64,000 nucleotides of DNA from Carposina sasakii (Eukaryota > Arthropoda > Insecta > Lepidoptera > Carposinidae), in contig CP053170.1 of the NCBI GenBank assembly GCA_014607495.2, positions 9,362,001 to 9,426,000 of the forward strand. Reading direction: 5' to 3'. Positions 11,648 to 22,306 of the stretch are shown in pieces (the first letter of the stretch is position 1; each line of letters begins with the position of its first letter). Position numbers and translations under genes: made by a program. Under the pieces are notes generated by a model. That model made no database searches. It had not been told where the DNA came from and was given only the letters and a program-made list of their open reading frames with translations.

Positions 11648-11728
11648 GGGTTTGACCTTCGTCTAGATGTTCGAGTTGACTTTGAAATTATAAAAAAAAA
11701 ATATTTTCCAATTGATTGTTTTATGCAT

Positions 11729-11737
11729 CTATTTATA
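11729..11737 (-). promoter_or_regulatory. TATA box of gene 2
   Basis: TATAAATAG on the minus strand, about 85 nt upstream of the gene 2 ATG at 11647. The spacing matches that of the gene 4 TATA box, which supports both. Confidence 0.55.
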
Positions 11738-12002
11738 ACGGCTCGTGTAAGATAAGATTGGTTATTTCAGTTTATAGCACTAAGTTGTATACCGGAAGTT
11801 TTCTTCAATGTATTATTCGATAAACTATTGCCTTAATTCATAAGTGTCCCACTTTTAACGTGTGAGTGTTGTTAGGTTTCGATGCAACTATATATTTATT
11901 CAATTCTGGACTTCTCAAGGCTGAGAATGATGATGATGATGATGTATTCAATAGGAATATAATTAATAATTTCAAATATTCTTCGTCATTTGATTATTTG
12001 AT

Positions 12003-12218
12003 CAGCTTTGTTTGCCGAGATTTGGCTAGTGTATAGCTATCGGGATGAAGAATAACGTTGACAATATGTAATTTAGAAAAGAGATGGTAAAATTCGTCAT
12101 CCGAGTAATTGACCCGGAGGCTTAGTGGTTATAGCGGCTGGCACGGTTTGCAGTGGTCGTGGGTTCGATTCCCACTCGGGTGAAGAATTTTTTCCATTTT
12201 CTTTATTAATAATTTTAT
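12003..12218 (+). repeat. tRNA-like SINE, copy 1 of a 216-bp direct repeat
   Basis: Contains a tRNA-like module at 12111-12182 (A-box-like GGCTTAGTGG, B box GGTTCGATTCC, 3' strand CTCGGGTG) preceded by TAAAATTCGTCATCCG and followed by GAAGAATTTTTTCCATTTTC. Nearly identical to copy 2 at 12307-12522, offset 304 bp. Lies between the gene 2 promoter and the gene 3 end. Confidence 0.7.
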
Positions 12219-12306
12219 AAGATAAATTTATAAAAACACTTCTCCATTAATATAATCCGTTAGGATATGGTTGATCGTTTCATCTTAAACATTGTGCTGA
12301 GGGATT

Positions 12307-12522
12307 CAGCTTTGTTTGCCGAGATTTGGCTAGTGTATAGCTATCGGGATGAAAAATAACGTTGCCAATATGTAATTTAGAAAAGAGATGGTAAAATTCG
12401 TCATCCGGGTAATTGACCCGTTGGCTTAGTGGTTATAGCGGCTGGCACGGTTTGCAGTGGTCGTGGGTTCGATTCCCACTCGGGTGAAGAATTTTTTCCA
12501 TTTTCTTTATTAATAATTTTAT
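12307..12522 (+). repeat. tRNA-like SINE, copy 2 of the 216-bp direct repeat
   Basis: Same unit as 12003-12218 with a handful of differences (for example GACCCGTTGGCTTAG in place of GACCCGGAGGCTTAG). The tRNA-like part is 12415-12486. Confidence 0.7.
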
Positions 12523-12844
12523 TCTTCATCATCTCTACACATGGACATAGGAAAGTAGCAGTTCATAGGAACACACCATCGAGTTGTTAAATCATGTTAA
12601 CATTCATTGGTGTGTATTTTGGTAGCTTACGGACACCACGGTCGCGCGACTTATCGTATCACTATGGTAACTGATAGATGGTTTCATTTATTTCATGAAT
12701 GTTAACATTACCTTAAAAGTCCGTATGTGCAACATAGCAAACGGTTAAAACTAGACAATCGATTATACCATAATTTTTATTTATGTCATTTATTTCTCAC
12801 AAAATCACAAACATTATAACTTAATTTAAATCTTTTTAAAATTA

Positions 12845-12850
12845 TTTATT
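12845..12850 (-). terminator. Poly(A) signal of gene 3
   Basis: AATAAA on the minus strand 10 nt past the stop codon at 12860; further AATAAA copies lie near 12,780-12,797 and could serve instead. Confidence 0.4.
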
Positions 12851-12859
12851 TACTGTTAA

Positions 12860-15800
12860 TTATCTTGTTACAATTATATCAATAATATTTAGTTTCTCAA
12901 TTCCAGCACTAGGAAGTAGATCAATAAGTTTCTCAGCTTTTAAAATTTCATCTAGTGCCAGAGCGCTAAGCAAGACTTCCTTCATATCAGAATCTTCATA
13001 TATAACTCTATCATGAATGAGATTGGCTAAATTTATTTCATCCAGGTTTTCAGCGTAGGTGCCGATTGGTCGAGGCCTTCTTGTAGATGTGTCAAGAACA
13101 ATGCCAGCGTCTCTAGCCTTCTCCTTCACCACATCTACTATTGGACGGTAACTTAAGGGTAGAGCCGTCAGCAATACTTTGATTGCTTCCTTCCGTTCTT
13201 GTACTTTCACTGTAAAACTGAAACATAGTAAAATTTTTTGGGATTTTGGGATTACTCGTAATACCCATAGCACCTCTGCTGTGAAATACGAGTAACAAAA
13301 CCGCGAGATGGATTTTGATCAAGTACAACTTGAATAGCGGAACGACGTACGAAGTTTGACAAGCATCGGAGCAGATTGACAGTTGATGAGAGCATAGCAC
13401 GGAATGCGAGAGGTCGTGGATTCGAGTCCCACTCGGGTAAATTTTTTTTTCATTTCTTACAAACATATTTATAAAATATAATATCTAAGCGAATATGTAT
13501 AAAAATATAGATAATCTACATTAAAATACGCAGTTTTACGAGTCATGGTGAAAGTACTGCGGTTTTGTTGTACCCATATATACTCTGCGAAGGAATTCTA
13601 CGGGCGTAAGGCATATCAATTTCTTTCTCAAATTCGTCCGTGCCTTGGCCACTATTTGTATAAACTATATAAAATTCGTCATCCGAGTTAAGTGACCCGA
13701 TAGCTCAGTTGGTTAGAGCGATGGACGGAATGCGGTCGTGAGTTCAAATCTCACTCGGGTGATATTTTTTCATTTTACTTTCGCATCTATAATATTAGTA
13801 ACGATTATGAAAAAATATGTACTTATGGATTTCAATTTCCAACTTCCTCCACTGATCAATCCTCGGCTTCAGATCTTTCTCTCTAAAAGCTTCATTTTCA
13901 GGCATCAAATGTAGAGCCCACCAAGACATTTGCTCGGTTTTTGAGAAAACACCTGTGGTAAAGCATAAAGTCCATTCTCTCATTTATATAGGTACATACG
14001 CCACAAGACCACCATGGGGGGTATTTGCCCATAGTCACCACGCTGGGCAGGCGGGTTGGTGACCGCAGTTTGTATTTTGGACTATGTTGTCAACACGGGA
14101 GTCGCTGCTGCCCACCGCCCGGAAACCCACCTCGTACGATACATGGGGTGGTACGAATTCTACTCTGCCGGCACTACGCGGCCAATATCGGTATATACAT
14201 AGATAATTTTTTTATTTTATTTTAGAGTAAGAGTATAGAAACATCCATGATTCGAAAACAAATATCGATATTCATCATATCAATGTTTGCACCTACCGGG
14301 ATTCGAACCCAAGACCTATGGCGTCGCAGGCATGGCCGCTACTAACTACACCAATGAGCCGTCATTAAATGTATGTACATCCATACTCTCATACATACTC
14401 TTACCCGGTTTTTTTGGTTCACCGCAGGTCATGCCGGCAACGCTGGCAATCCCGACTTGCAGCCCCTTGTGGTACAACGGACCACCAGTATCATGCTAGT
14501 GAAGTTTAACATAAGCGTATTAGTCACATTCAGGCAATGCATACATATACTGAGTGTGGGGACAGCCAGGCAAATACTGAAATGCTGAACAAGTACCATT
14601 GTGTTGAGTTATACGACAGTGTTAATACTCGCAGGAAATGTATTTTTGATTTGATTACCAGTAATCTTTGCTTTCCGCGCCAATTGTATCGGGCGATCCT
14701 GTGACTAATTAAATGGGCTTATTGGTTATTAATAATGTGATACATTGCTGTTTTTTGGATCACTTGTGACCCTCCATTAGGGTTGATCAGTTATTTGAAC
14801 TTTAATGAAGGCAACATTTTTTTTGAAAATCACATTTTGGTTTAAAATTTTATTTTTAACCATTATCAAAGGCGTATTTAAACGAACTAAACTATTTTTT
14901 TCTTCTAAGAATATGACAAAAATGTCGGAAAATTTTGGAATTTTCCTGCGAAAAGTTTCAGTGTTTTCCATCTCAGAATCATGGTCTGATGTCATGGTAT
15001 CAATATTTGCTTGGCTGTCACAAACATCCTGTATACATGGCTCCTCATAACGAGATAGCCAGAATTGAAGAATCATGAGGACTTATAACCATGTTTATCA
15101 TACGTAAGGGTACTGGGATGTAAAAAATCAGTGAAATTTCTGGCTCATCTCTTGAGAGGATGCTTCTGAGTTTCGTACTCGGCTGATGTATTCTAGTGAA
15201 GCATAGAACAAAGTAAATTGTTGTTATTAGGCGAATAAACATCCTTAACAGACTCATAGTGGCTCTTTCTCCTGCTTTACGATTTTCTCCTTTTTCTCTG
15301 AGCTCGTTACAAAAAATACTCACAGCACAAATACTTCTTCCCCCTTGTAGATAGCCAGCACACATCATCCTATTTGTTAAAGGCAAAATCCACCATTTGT
15401 ACCCATTCTGGCATTCTTTATTGCTGATAGAAATTAATGGCGCGAATCGAAGGTTCTCAGGGATCACACCGTCCCCATATTTCTGGAACAATAATTTCAT
15501 CAGTTGCTTACTTATCTCACTGAAAAAAGTTTGTAAAAAAGTATGGATATACCGGTATGAGACAGTGAAGATCATCATCATCTTATCATCTTCTTGCCCT
15601 GTTCCCATTCATTTGGGGTCGGCACAATATGTTCAGATTCAGATCATTTATTTGCATAATAAAGATAACATCATTGAAAATTTTGTTCCTGCATATTTTG
15701 CCATTAATTGGCATGCAAATGTCAGTGGGTTAATATCTGGTTAATATAGATATTTTTATCATAAGTTAATGTTAGTAGCCAACTATCACATAAATGAAAT

Positions 15801-18800
15801 AATAATAGTAATATATTCATATTTAAAAATGTAAAAAAATAAGAAAAATAATAATAAATAAAGGGAGTAATAATAACAATAGTAAAATAAAATAAATGTC
15901 AACATTTTTTACAATTACAAATCTTTAGTCAATTTAGCAATCAAGAATTCCTCAGTCGAGTAGTAGGCACCATCAACCAAGAGCTTGTAAACAGTGACGT
16001 GAGCTTGTAAAGCTTTTTTTTAAAATACATATATTATTATCATCAGTCTTGCATATGTCACTTAGTAATTTATTAAATACTCTAGGAGCCATACCAAATA
16101 CGCTTTTGTTATAGAAAACTGTTTTGCATAATGCCATACAAATTTTGCAATCATTACGTTTTCCTCTCAGTTTTTCAAATTAATCGATATTAACTTTAAC
16201 GTATAGAGCAATGTCATATATGTACGTACATACATGGAACAGTTAGTACGTTCTCTTCTTCCATTCATCCCTTTTATCCGTCATCTCATTACTTTCTCCT
16301 ATTACATCCAATCCTTTCTCACACAGTCCATCCATTATTTCTTAGGTCTACCTCATCCTCTACAACCAACCATCCACGTTCATACGCAAAACTCTATGTA
16401 AAATATGCCTTTCGTTCAGTCGCCTCATAACTTGCCTGTGATCGGAGCAACTTTTTAATTTCCTCTTATGTAGTCATTCCTTATCTATTCACCACACATC
16501 AATCTCAACATTTGCATCTCGCTTATACATGTGCAGTTGACTTTTATCCTTCTTGGGGAGGTGAAGATGTCTTTCATGAAAAAATAGATGAATGTAGAAT
16601 AGATAAATGAAAGATTAAACAGATAGATGAGAAACAGAAATTATTCTAGATTGCAGAAGTAAAAGTTATATATTTTTCACAGCATGTAGCAATGCAAGTT
16701 AGTATGTAACGTGCTTCCCAGGTTGCATCCAAAAGGCCATAACATACTTCATTGAGTATCACACTAATATTTTGTGAGTGTGTAGGTTTGTTACTTCTTC
16801 ACGTCTAAACGGCTAGACCGATTTTAATAAAATTTGGTATGGAGTTAGCTGACACTATGGATTAAAACATAGGCTAATTTTTATCCCGGGAAAGTATTTT
16901 CATACCCGATAATTTTGACATAATTGTGTCATAATTCAATTAGGTATGTAGTTAATGATGATTGTATGATGTTAAGACTAAGGTGATGACAGAATGGTGG
17001 CCATGAGACGCTTGTAGACTGAGAGGTAGACCGCCCGTATTGGCCAAAAACTGAAGAAAAACTGCAGGACAACGTAGCTGAGGTTTTACCCTAGGGCAGA
17101 AGATGTATCAGCACGGGGTCTGAGGTAGATGCTTCGGTCGTCCCACAGCCCCGTGCAGGCGGCGATGAGGACACCGTGGGGGTTAAATGGGCTTTCCCGG
17201 CCACTTACCATCTTTTCGGCCGGTGGCGAGTCCCATATAATCCGCTGGCAGCCCCTTTTTAGGACGTACCACGGCAAAGAATATACTACTCTCTTGTACC
17301 ACGGGTATCCATAAAAAAGGTAGGTACCCAAGTTTGACTTACCTGGGTACTTCCCCATCCCATAGCAGCCATAAGCTCCCCAATAGGCGGCTGCATACCA
17401 GGTTTGGGCAAGTTTACTACGGAAATCTTGCGTCCAAACGGCAAAGGTCTATCAAGACGGATCATGGCCCAGTCGTAGTCCGATGATCCGGGATCCCAGC
17501 TTGTGTCTGCGAGGAAAACCTGCGAGAGAAATACATCATATTTCGGAACTACGTCATGGGGTGGGAGGGGCTTATTTTTCGAGTGTAGTTTGTAAAAAAG
17601 TATCTAATGTGACACTGCGTAGGTACATCGAAATTGTTACGAAGTCGAATTTTCATTTATTAAATATTTACATGCATGAAATGATATGAGATTTTAATGT
17701 TGTAAAATTGTCACTTAGCTCGTGCCTCGGAAAGCACGTAAATCCGTTGGTCCTGCGCCTGATCTCTCTCCGATCGTGTCGGCTTTCCGTCCCATCGGAC
17801 TATGAGAGTGACGAAATAGAGAGTGCATCTGTGTTTGCGCACACACTTGTGCACTATAATATCTCCTGCGTACCTGGCCAATCTCCGTAGAGATTGGTCG
17901 CCTTGGCCGAAATACGGTCGAAGATCATCATCATCATCATTTACGGGACTGTTCTCGAACTGCAGGATCATAAAGGAGATGCCACAGCCACGTTTAGCAT
18001 AGCTGGGACAGATGTAAACGGTCAGTGATAAGTTGCTAGCTTTTCGCCGAGATCCTTGGTAAATGAGATTATAGTCACTTACCTTATTTAAGCCAGTCCT
18101 ATATCCACCTCTGTTATACACGGAGCTGCCAGCACGGACATACATTCTCGCAAGTCTCCTTACGTTGTTATCCAGTACTCTGAATAAACTAATAATTTTG
18201 TAGAGAAACATTATCTTACTAATACAAGTATTAAAAACGCGAAAGTTTGTGAGTATGGATGGATGGATGTTTATTACTCTTTTATGTAAAAACGGCTGAA
18301 GCGATTTCAATAAAATTTGGCATGGAGTTAGCTGACACCCTGGATTAACATATAGGCTACTTTTTATCCCGGGAAAATATTTTTATCCCGGATAATTTCG
18401 ATATTTTCTTTTTCATCAGTTCACGCGGAAGAAGTCGCGGGCGTCCACTATTAACAATATTAATAACATTAACAACATCAAAGTAACATTATTTCTCGAG
18501 GTTCATAAAATAACTTGATTTGTAGAGAAACGAGAGGTACATTTTCAGATTGAATAAAAAAGATGAGCCTTAGGCAGAGCTGGCCCGCCCATACGGCGAA
18601 CGGAGCAGTCGCTCCAGGCGCCAAATCCTAGAGGGCGCCGAAATGGTAAAGATATAGGTATATATTATTAGGAGCAAACAGGAGAGGCGCCCTATTTGGA
18701 TCTCGCTCCATTCTAAAATTTACTTCGGGCCGGCTGGTCTTAGCCCTTAATAACCTAGAGTTTCAATTTTGATACCAATCTTTTTTAACCGAATGTTCAC

Positions 18801-21370
18801 ATTACTATTAGTTTTTTTTTTATAGGTTGGCTGTTCATATTTTACTGTTGTATAATATTTTTTCCAACGAAATTAAAAATCATTGTGATTTTTTTTAGCT
18901 ATTTTTCCCTTCATCTAGACCCTCAAGCAAACACAATAATATTTTAAAAAAAACACTGTCGTAAATCAGGCTACTAAGGGTTAGGCAAGGTAACATTATT
19001 TAACAAAGACAACTAGCACGTTTCAGCGATACGTGCAAAATAGGTATGTTGAATGAAATTCTATGAAAATAGCACGCTGTAGAGAACCTGTCCGCATAAT
19101 TTCCAAATCGAATATTTATTTTCCAGATAATATGAATAAATCTCTTAACAACTCAGGCATTGTCATACAATCTTTAAGAATAAACATGTGATATCGAGCC
19201 TCGTGGTTAGTTTCTCTACAGGTACTTTCATAGCATTTCGTCGCATAGGTGTCTTGCAAATCAAAGAATTATTTTTTCGTTTATATTTTTTTGTATGTTT
19301 TTTCTATGTCCGAATCATTACAATAGATTAGGTAAATTTAAACAAAAAATGTTTCCTAAAAAATTCGCCTAACATTTGTTACATTACTTCTACATTCATG
19401 TCTGAGTACTTACGGGTTAATGCAATGGGCAGCAGTCAGTACCCACTGTTCATCCATGACCGAACCACCGCAGAAACACCTTCCATCCCTAACTATGGCA
19501 ACCATGAATGGGTACAGCGTGACACTGGTCTCACTTCCCCCCATTATACGACGGTTTCCAATGGCCTTTTTCAGTTTTTGATCATCTGACAGAACATAAA
19601 TACTTGATCAGGTTCATGATTTATTAATTTGTAACTGTAATTTAAATGTAGGTACATACTGACCATTTTTATTTTATTTTGTCCTTTATGATGATGATGA
19701 TGATGATTTCCGACCGTATTTCGGCCAAGGCGACCAATCTCTACGGGATTGACCAGGTACGCAGGAGATATTATAGTACACAAGTGTGTGCGCAAACACA
19801 GATGCACTCTCATAGGAAAGCCGACACGACCGGAGAGAGATCAGGCGCAGTACCAACGGTTTTACGTGCTTTCCGAGGCACGAGCTAAGTGACAATTTTG
19901 CAACATTAAAATCTCTACATGAAATAAATTTGTCCTTTATAATAATCATTCCAATAATGACCTATGCTGTCCGAAATAATGAATTTTAATTATTGTCTAC
20001 TCGTATTTTTCAGATTTATTTATTGAGATCAAAAGTCCTGTGCTGACGCAGGGTGTCACTAGAATACATCAGCTGTATCTCCGTAATTGTCCGTGCATGT
20101 AGTCTTAAAAGTCGACTAGGAAACTTGTCAGTGATTATTTTCTTATAGGTACATACATCCGTCTCAACTATGCTATACGTGGTTGTGGGACTTCTTTCGT
20201 GTCTATCCCATTTTATATATTTTATTATATCTATATATATTTTATTTTGTGTGTATATTATGTGCTGTATGTAAGGACTTGTAATTTTGAAATGGGGTAG
20301 GCTCATAAAGGGTATTTTAGGATCATAAAGGAGATCTCACACCTACGTGGTATTATTTTCAATCTTTAATCATATTGATGTCGCTTTGCTAAGCATATAG
20401 GTAGGTAGACTTTTTTTAATCGTATTTATATTGGGGGCGTAAGTCGAACCTAAGTCGCACGCTAATCGGCTGTATCACTGAATTTACTTTATGTACAGAT
20501 ATTATACATTGGGTTCGATTCCCACTCGGGTGAGGAATTTTTTCCATTTTCTTTATTAATAATTTTATAAAAAACTAGCATAAACACTGGACATTATAAA
20601 TTTCGCTCGATCAAGTAATTATATTTTTTTAATTACATCCTTTCCCAGCACTTTTTTGGCATAAACCTACTTTATTTGATGTATAGAGTACGTACCCTTC
20701 GTTAAGGATGGCAACGAAAAAACATCCTGTATATTATGTGTTAGCTTCTCTCCACTAAATCTCCTACGTACATGGCTAAATCTCCATTGAGATAATCCGC
20801 TATGACCGAAATACGGTCTAAAGGTAAATACCATGGAGAAGAAATAAAAGAGGAGCAGCGGCTAAGTATATTTTCATACAAAAATAGTGTGCCGCGGAGC
20901 GGGGGTGAAGTATGAGACGAGGGGAGCATTGAACACTGTAACCCTGCCCATTTACATAGAAACCACCTTGTAGTGACTAGCCAAACTACTTGCATAAGCG
21001 TGTGGTTACAGCTACTGCGTTACACACACTGGCTCTGAAGCTCCGCCCCTATCATGACGTCATGGCCTCACGATTGCCACACGACTCAGTTCATAGTCAC
21101 ATCTCCTCTTTTATACCTTCTCCATGGTAAATACACTGTAAGAAATAATGGAAAAGCATAAATACCTGGATCTGGATAGTAGGAAAAAGCTTGAGATCTC
21201 CTCGATAAATATCCATACAAATACTGCTCTTCTATTGATTCCTGGATCTCTTCTCCACTCTCTATTTTTACAGTGCTTTGGTCCGGAGCTTTGCTTTTCG
21301 AACAAGCATTACCAATTAGGCAGATAAGTACTATAATAATTAAAGATTTTCCGAAATAACGTAAAATCAT
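12860..21370 (-). CDS. Serine protease homologue gene 3 (probable pseudoprotease, catalytic Ser to Thr), 8 exons
   Basis: Exons: 21166-21370, 19414-19585, 18083-18179, 17343-17519, 15324-15482, 14405-14495, 13823-13952 and 12860-13217. They join in frame to 462 residues plus stop. A signal peptide (MILRYFGKSLIIIVLICLIG) is followed by a short pro-region and NRR|IMGG (cleavage after about R81). Catalytic His is in TAAHC (H122) and Asp in DYDWAMIRL (D174). The active-site motif is HDTGGP, with Thr at about residue 273. The specificity position before it reads GGRSICA, so residue 189 is Ser, chymotrypsin-like, unlike genes 2 and 4. The C-terminal extension contains DEINLANLIHDRV and ends LNIIDIIVTR. 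An AATAAA lies 10 nt past the stop. Introns hold SINE, MITE and Helitron-like insertions. The gene is open throughout; secretion and zymogen processing are inferred from the family. Confidence 0.88.
13355..13490 (+). repeat. tRNA-like SINE, diverged copy, in gene 3 intron 7
   Basis: GGAATGCGAGAGGTCGTGG and TTCGAGTCCCACTCGGGT match the 63.1-kb copy; the 5' part is degraded. Confidence 0.5.
13668..13775 (+). repeat. tRNA-like SINE, in gene 3 intron 7
   Basis: AAAATTCGTCATCCGAGTTA precedes a tRNA-like module at 13694-13761 with a perfect A box (TAGCTCAGTTGG) and a six-pair acceptor stem (ACCCGA/TCGGGT). The anticodon arm is degenerate. Confidence 0.55.
14000..14192 (-). repeat. RTE-tail SINE, in gene 3 intron 6
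   Basis: CCATAGTCACCACGCTGGGC..GTACGAATTCTACTCTGCCG, complement of a repeat whose sense end is the RTE tail (..GTCCAGCAGTGGACTGCAAT). About ten copies occur in this window. Confidence 0.65.
14284..14363 (-). repeat. tRNA-derived SINE head, in gene 3 intron 6
   Basis: The minus strand reads GACGGCTCATTGGTGTAGTT then GGGTTCGAATCCCGGTAGG, a clear A/B-box pair with a T arm. Confidence 0.6.
14553..15031 (-). mobile_element. MITE, 'GACAGCCAGGCAAATATT' family, in gene 3 intron 5
   Basis: GGGACAGCCAGGCAAATACT and TTTGCTTGGCTGTCACAAAC inverted ends; interior is inverted relative to 3466-3922. Confidence 0.65.
15570..16720. other. Gene 3 intron 4: LINE fragments and AT-rich sequence
   Basis: About 15,590-15,640 (CCTGTTCCCATTCATTTGGG) and 16,240-16,560 look like complements of decayed LINE coding ends. 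The remainder is AT-rich with no ORF. Confidence 0.35.
16770..16935 (+). mobile_element. Helitron-like repeat, truncated, in gene 3 intron 4
   Basis: CACTAATATTTTGTGAGTG start, TTTTTATCCCGGGAAAGTAT core; the CTAG end is missing. Confidence 0.5.
17640..17940 (+). repeat. tRNA-derived SINE body, 'TTGTCACTTAGCTCGTGCC' family, in gene 3 intron 3
   Basis: GTCACTTAGCTCGTGCCTCG to an (ATC)n tail. The same repeat at 27397-27733 still has its tRNA-derived head. A third copy is at 19684-19935, inverted. Confidence 0.7.
17941..18070 (-). repeat. SINE-like repeat, 'GCATGTCGTAAG' family fragment, in gene 3 intron 3
   Basis: TTCTCGAACTGCAGGATCAT, AGGAGATGCCACAGCCACGT and CAGTGATAAGTTGCTAGC match the family. 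It abuts exon 3's donor side. Confidence 0.55.
18210..18452 (+). mobile_element. Helitron-like repeat, in gene 3 intron 2 close to exon 3
   Basis: TTACTAATACAAGTATTAAA start, CTGACACCCTGGATTAACAT core, end GTCGCGGGCGTCCACTATT. It starts about 30 bp from the exon 3 acceptor. Confidence 0.55.
19040..19255 (+). repeat. Degenerate 'GTAACA' fold-back MITE, in gene 3 intron 2
   Basis: TAGGTATGTTGAATGAAATT..CTGTAGAGAACCTG and the facing CTACAGGTACTTTCATAGCA fit the family of 41526-41799, heavily diverged. Confidence 0.35.
19684..19935 (-). repeat. tRNA-derived SINE body, 'GTCACTTAGCTCG' family, in gene 3 intron 1
   Basis: Opposite orientation to 17640-17940; (GAT)n tail at the low end. Confidence 0.7.
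20040..20340 (-). repeat. SINE-like repeat, 'GCATGTCGTAAG' family, in gene 3 intron 1
   Basis: TACATCAGCTGTATCTCCGT, CTATGCTATACGTGGTTG and GGATCATAAAGGAGATCTCA mark the family; an AT-rich segment is inserted in the middle. Confidence 0.55.
20512..20732. repeat. 3' end of tRNA-like SINE followed by a MITE fragment
   Basis: GGTTCGATTCCCACTCGGGT with the GAATTTTTTCCATTTTC tail (20,512-20,567), then the complement of the 'CAGGGTGTTTTTTCGTTGCC' MITE up to CATCCTGTATA at 20,732. Confidence 0.55.
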
Positions 21371-21415
21371 GGCTTCTTAGCATGATCACATTTAAACATC
21401 AAATCGTTTGAGGGG

Positions 21416-21423
21416 CTTTTATG
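21416..21423 (-). promoter_or_regulatory. Weak TATA-like site upstream of gene 3
   Basis: CATAAAAG on the minus strand, about 46 nt upstream of the gene 3 ATG. It is closer than in genes 2 and 4 and is a weaker match. Confidence 0.25.
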
Positions 21424-21499
21424 ATAATCATAATTAATAGGATTAGTTACAGTTTGTGAAATGGATAGATAATGGATCAGTTTCATTATCATAACCTGT

Positions 21500-21893
21500 G
21501 CTGATGCGAGGCTTCGCTAGAATATATCAGCTGCATCTCCTTCTGTGCATGTCATAAGAGTCGACTAAGGAATTTCGGGGCATTCTCTCAGGCGAGTATC
21601 TAGTAACATGTTATTGATCTTCTACCTACATCTGCCCCGCCATGCCAAATGTTTGTTGTAGATATCCTTCGCGAATCCAGCTGTGTATATACATATAAAT
21701 TTGAGACTCGAAATCACATGTTTATTTTTCAAAATTGTATAAACATTCCTGAGTTGTTTAGGAATTCTCCATACTAACTGGAAAAATAAACATGCGATTT
21801 CGAATCTGAAATTTTGGAAACAGGTTCTCTATAGTGGACTATTTGTATAACTTTTCGCTTAACGTACCCCTTTTGTTACACCCTGTATACGTA
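21500..21893. repeat. Repeats in the gene 3 / gene 4 divergent intergenic region
   Basis: 21,500-21,690 is a 'GCATGTCGTAAG' SINE-like fragment. 21,698-21,893 is the 'GTAACA' fold-back MITE lacking its left end but ending TTGTTACACCCTGTATA. Both lie between the two promoters. Confidence 0.55.
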
Positions 21894-22219
21894 ATATGCA
21901 TGTATGTACATACATGAATGTTTTATGGTTATATTGTTGAAGAGATAATTATCGTGAAATTGGCGAAATGCTATTAACTATTTATGAATGGTTGATAGTG
22001 TCTTAATGTCATCATGGCATATAGATTATCAGGATTATTACTTTAGCTCGATTAGGTACATGTAATACGAGCAATCCATTACGCTCATAGTAAAGTCAAA
22101 GGAAACTCGTAAATTCCCACTGCGACATTGAAAAACTTTAAATATTAGCTAGTAACAGAAACATAAGAACACATCAACAACGCAAATACTAAGATAATTT
22201 CTTATCCGACAAGAGACGT

Positions 22220-22227
22220 TATAAAAG
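22220..22227 (+). promoter_or_regulatory. TATA box of gene 4
   Basis: TATAAAAG, 87 nt upstream of the gene 4 ATG. An RNA start near 22,250 is expected from the usual 30-nt spacing. Confidence 0.6.
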
Positions 22228-22284
22228 TGCCGTGAAATAAGCAATTGCATAGAACTAATTAATTTCAGACATACATTCGGAAAA

Positions 22285-22296
22285 ATGGACAAGTAA
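22285..22296 (+). promoter_or_regulatory. Four-codon upstream ORF in the gene 4 leader
   Basis: ATG GAC AAG TAA lies 22 nt before the gene 4 start and in another frame. It may lower initiation at the main ATG. The sequence ACAAGTAAGG also resembles a splice donor, so an alternative first exon ending here cannot be excluded. Confidence 0.35.
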
Positions 22297-22306
22297 GGAA
22301 ATAGCC

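Noticed and set aside
11927..11943. (GAT)n and (ATCC)n runs as possible CRISPR or tandem arrays
   Set aside because: Simple microsatellites at LINE/SINE tails (also 4203-4222, 19689-19705, 30237-30256); no spacer-repeat structure.
15045..15608. 187-codon minus-strand ORF
   Set aside because: Only 15324-15482 is coding (gene 3 exon 5). The rest is intron with an acceptor before and a donor after that segment.
17711..18310. 199-codon minus-strand ORF
   Set aside because: Contains gene 3 exon 3 (18083-18179) read through into SINE sequence; splice sites bound the real part.
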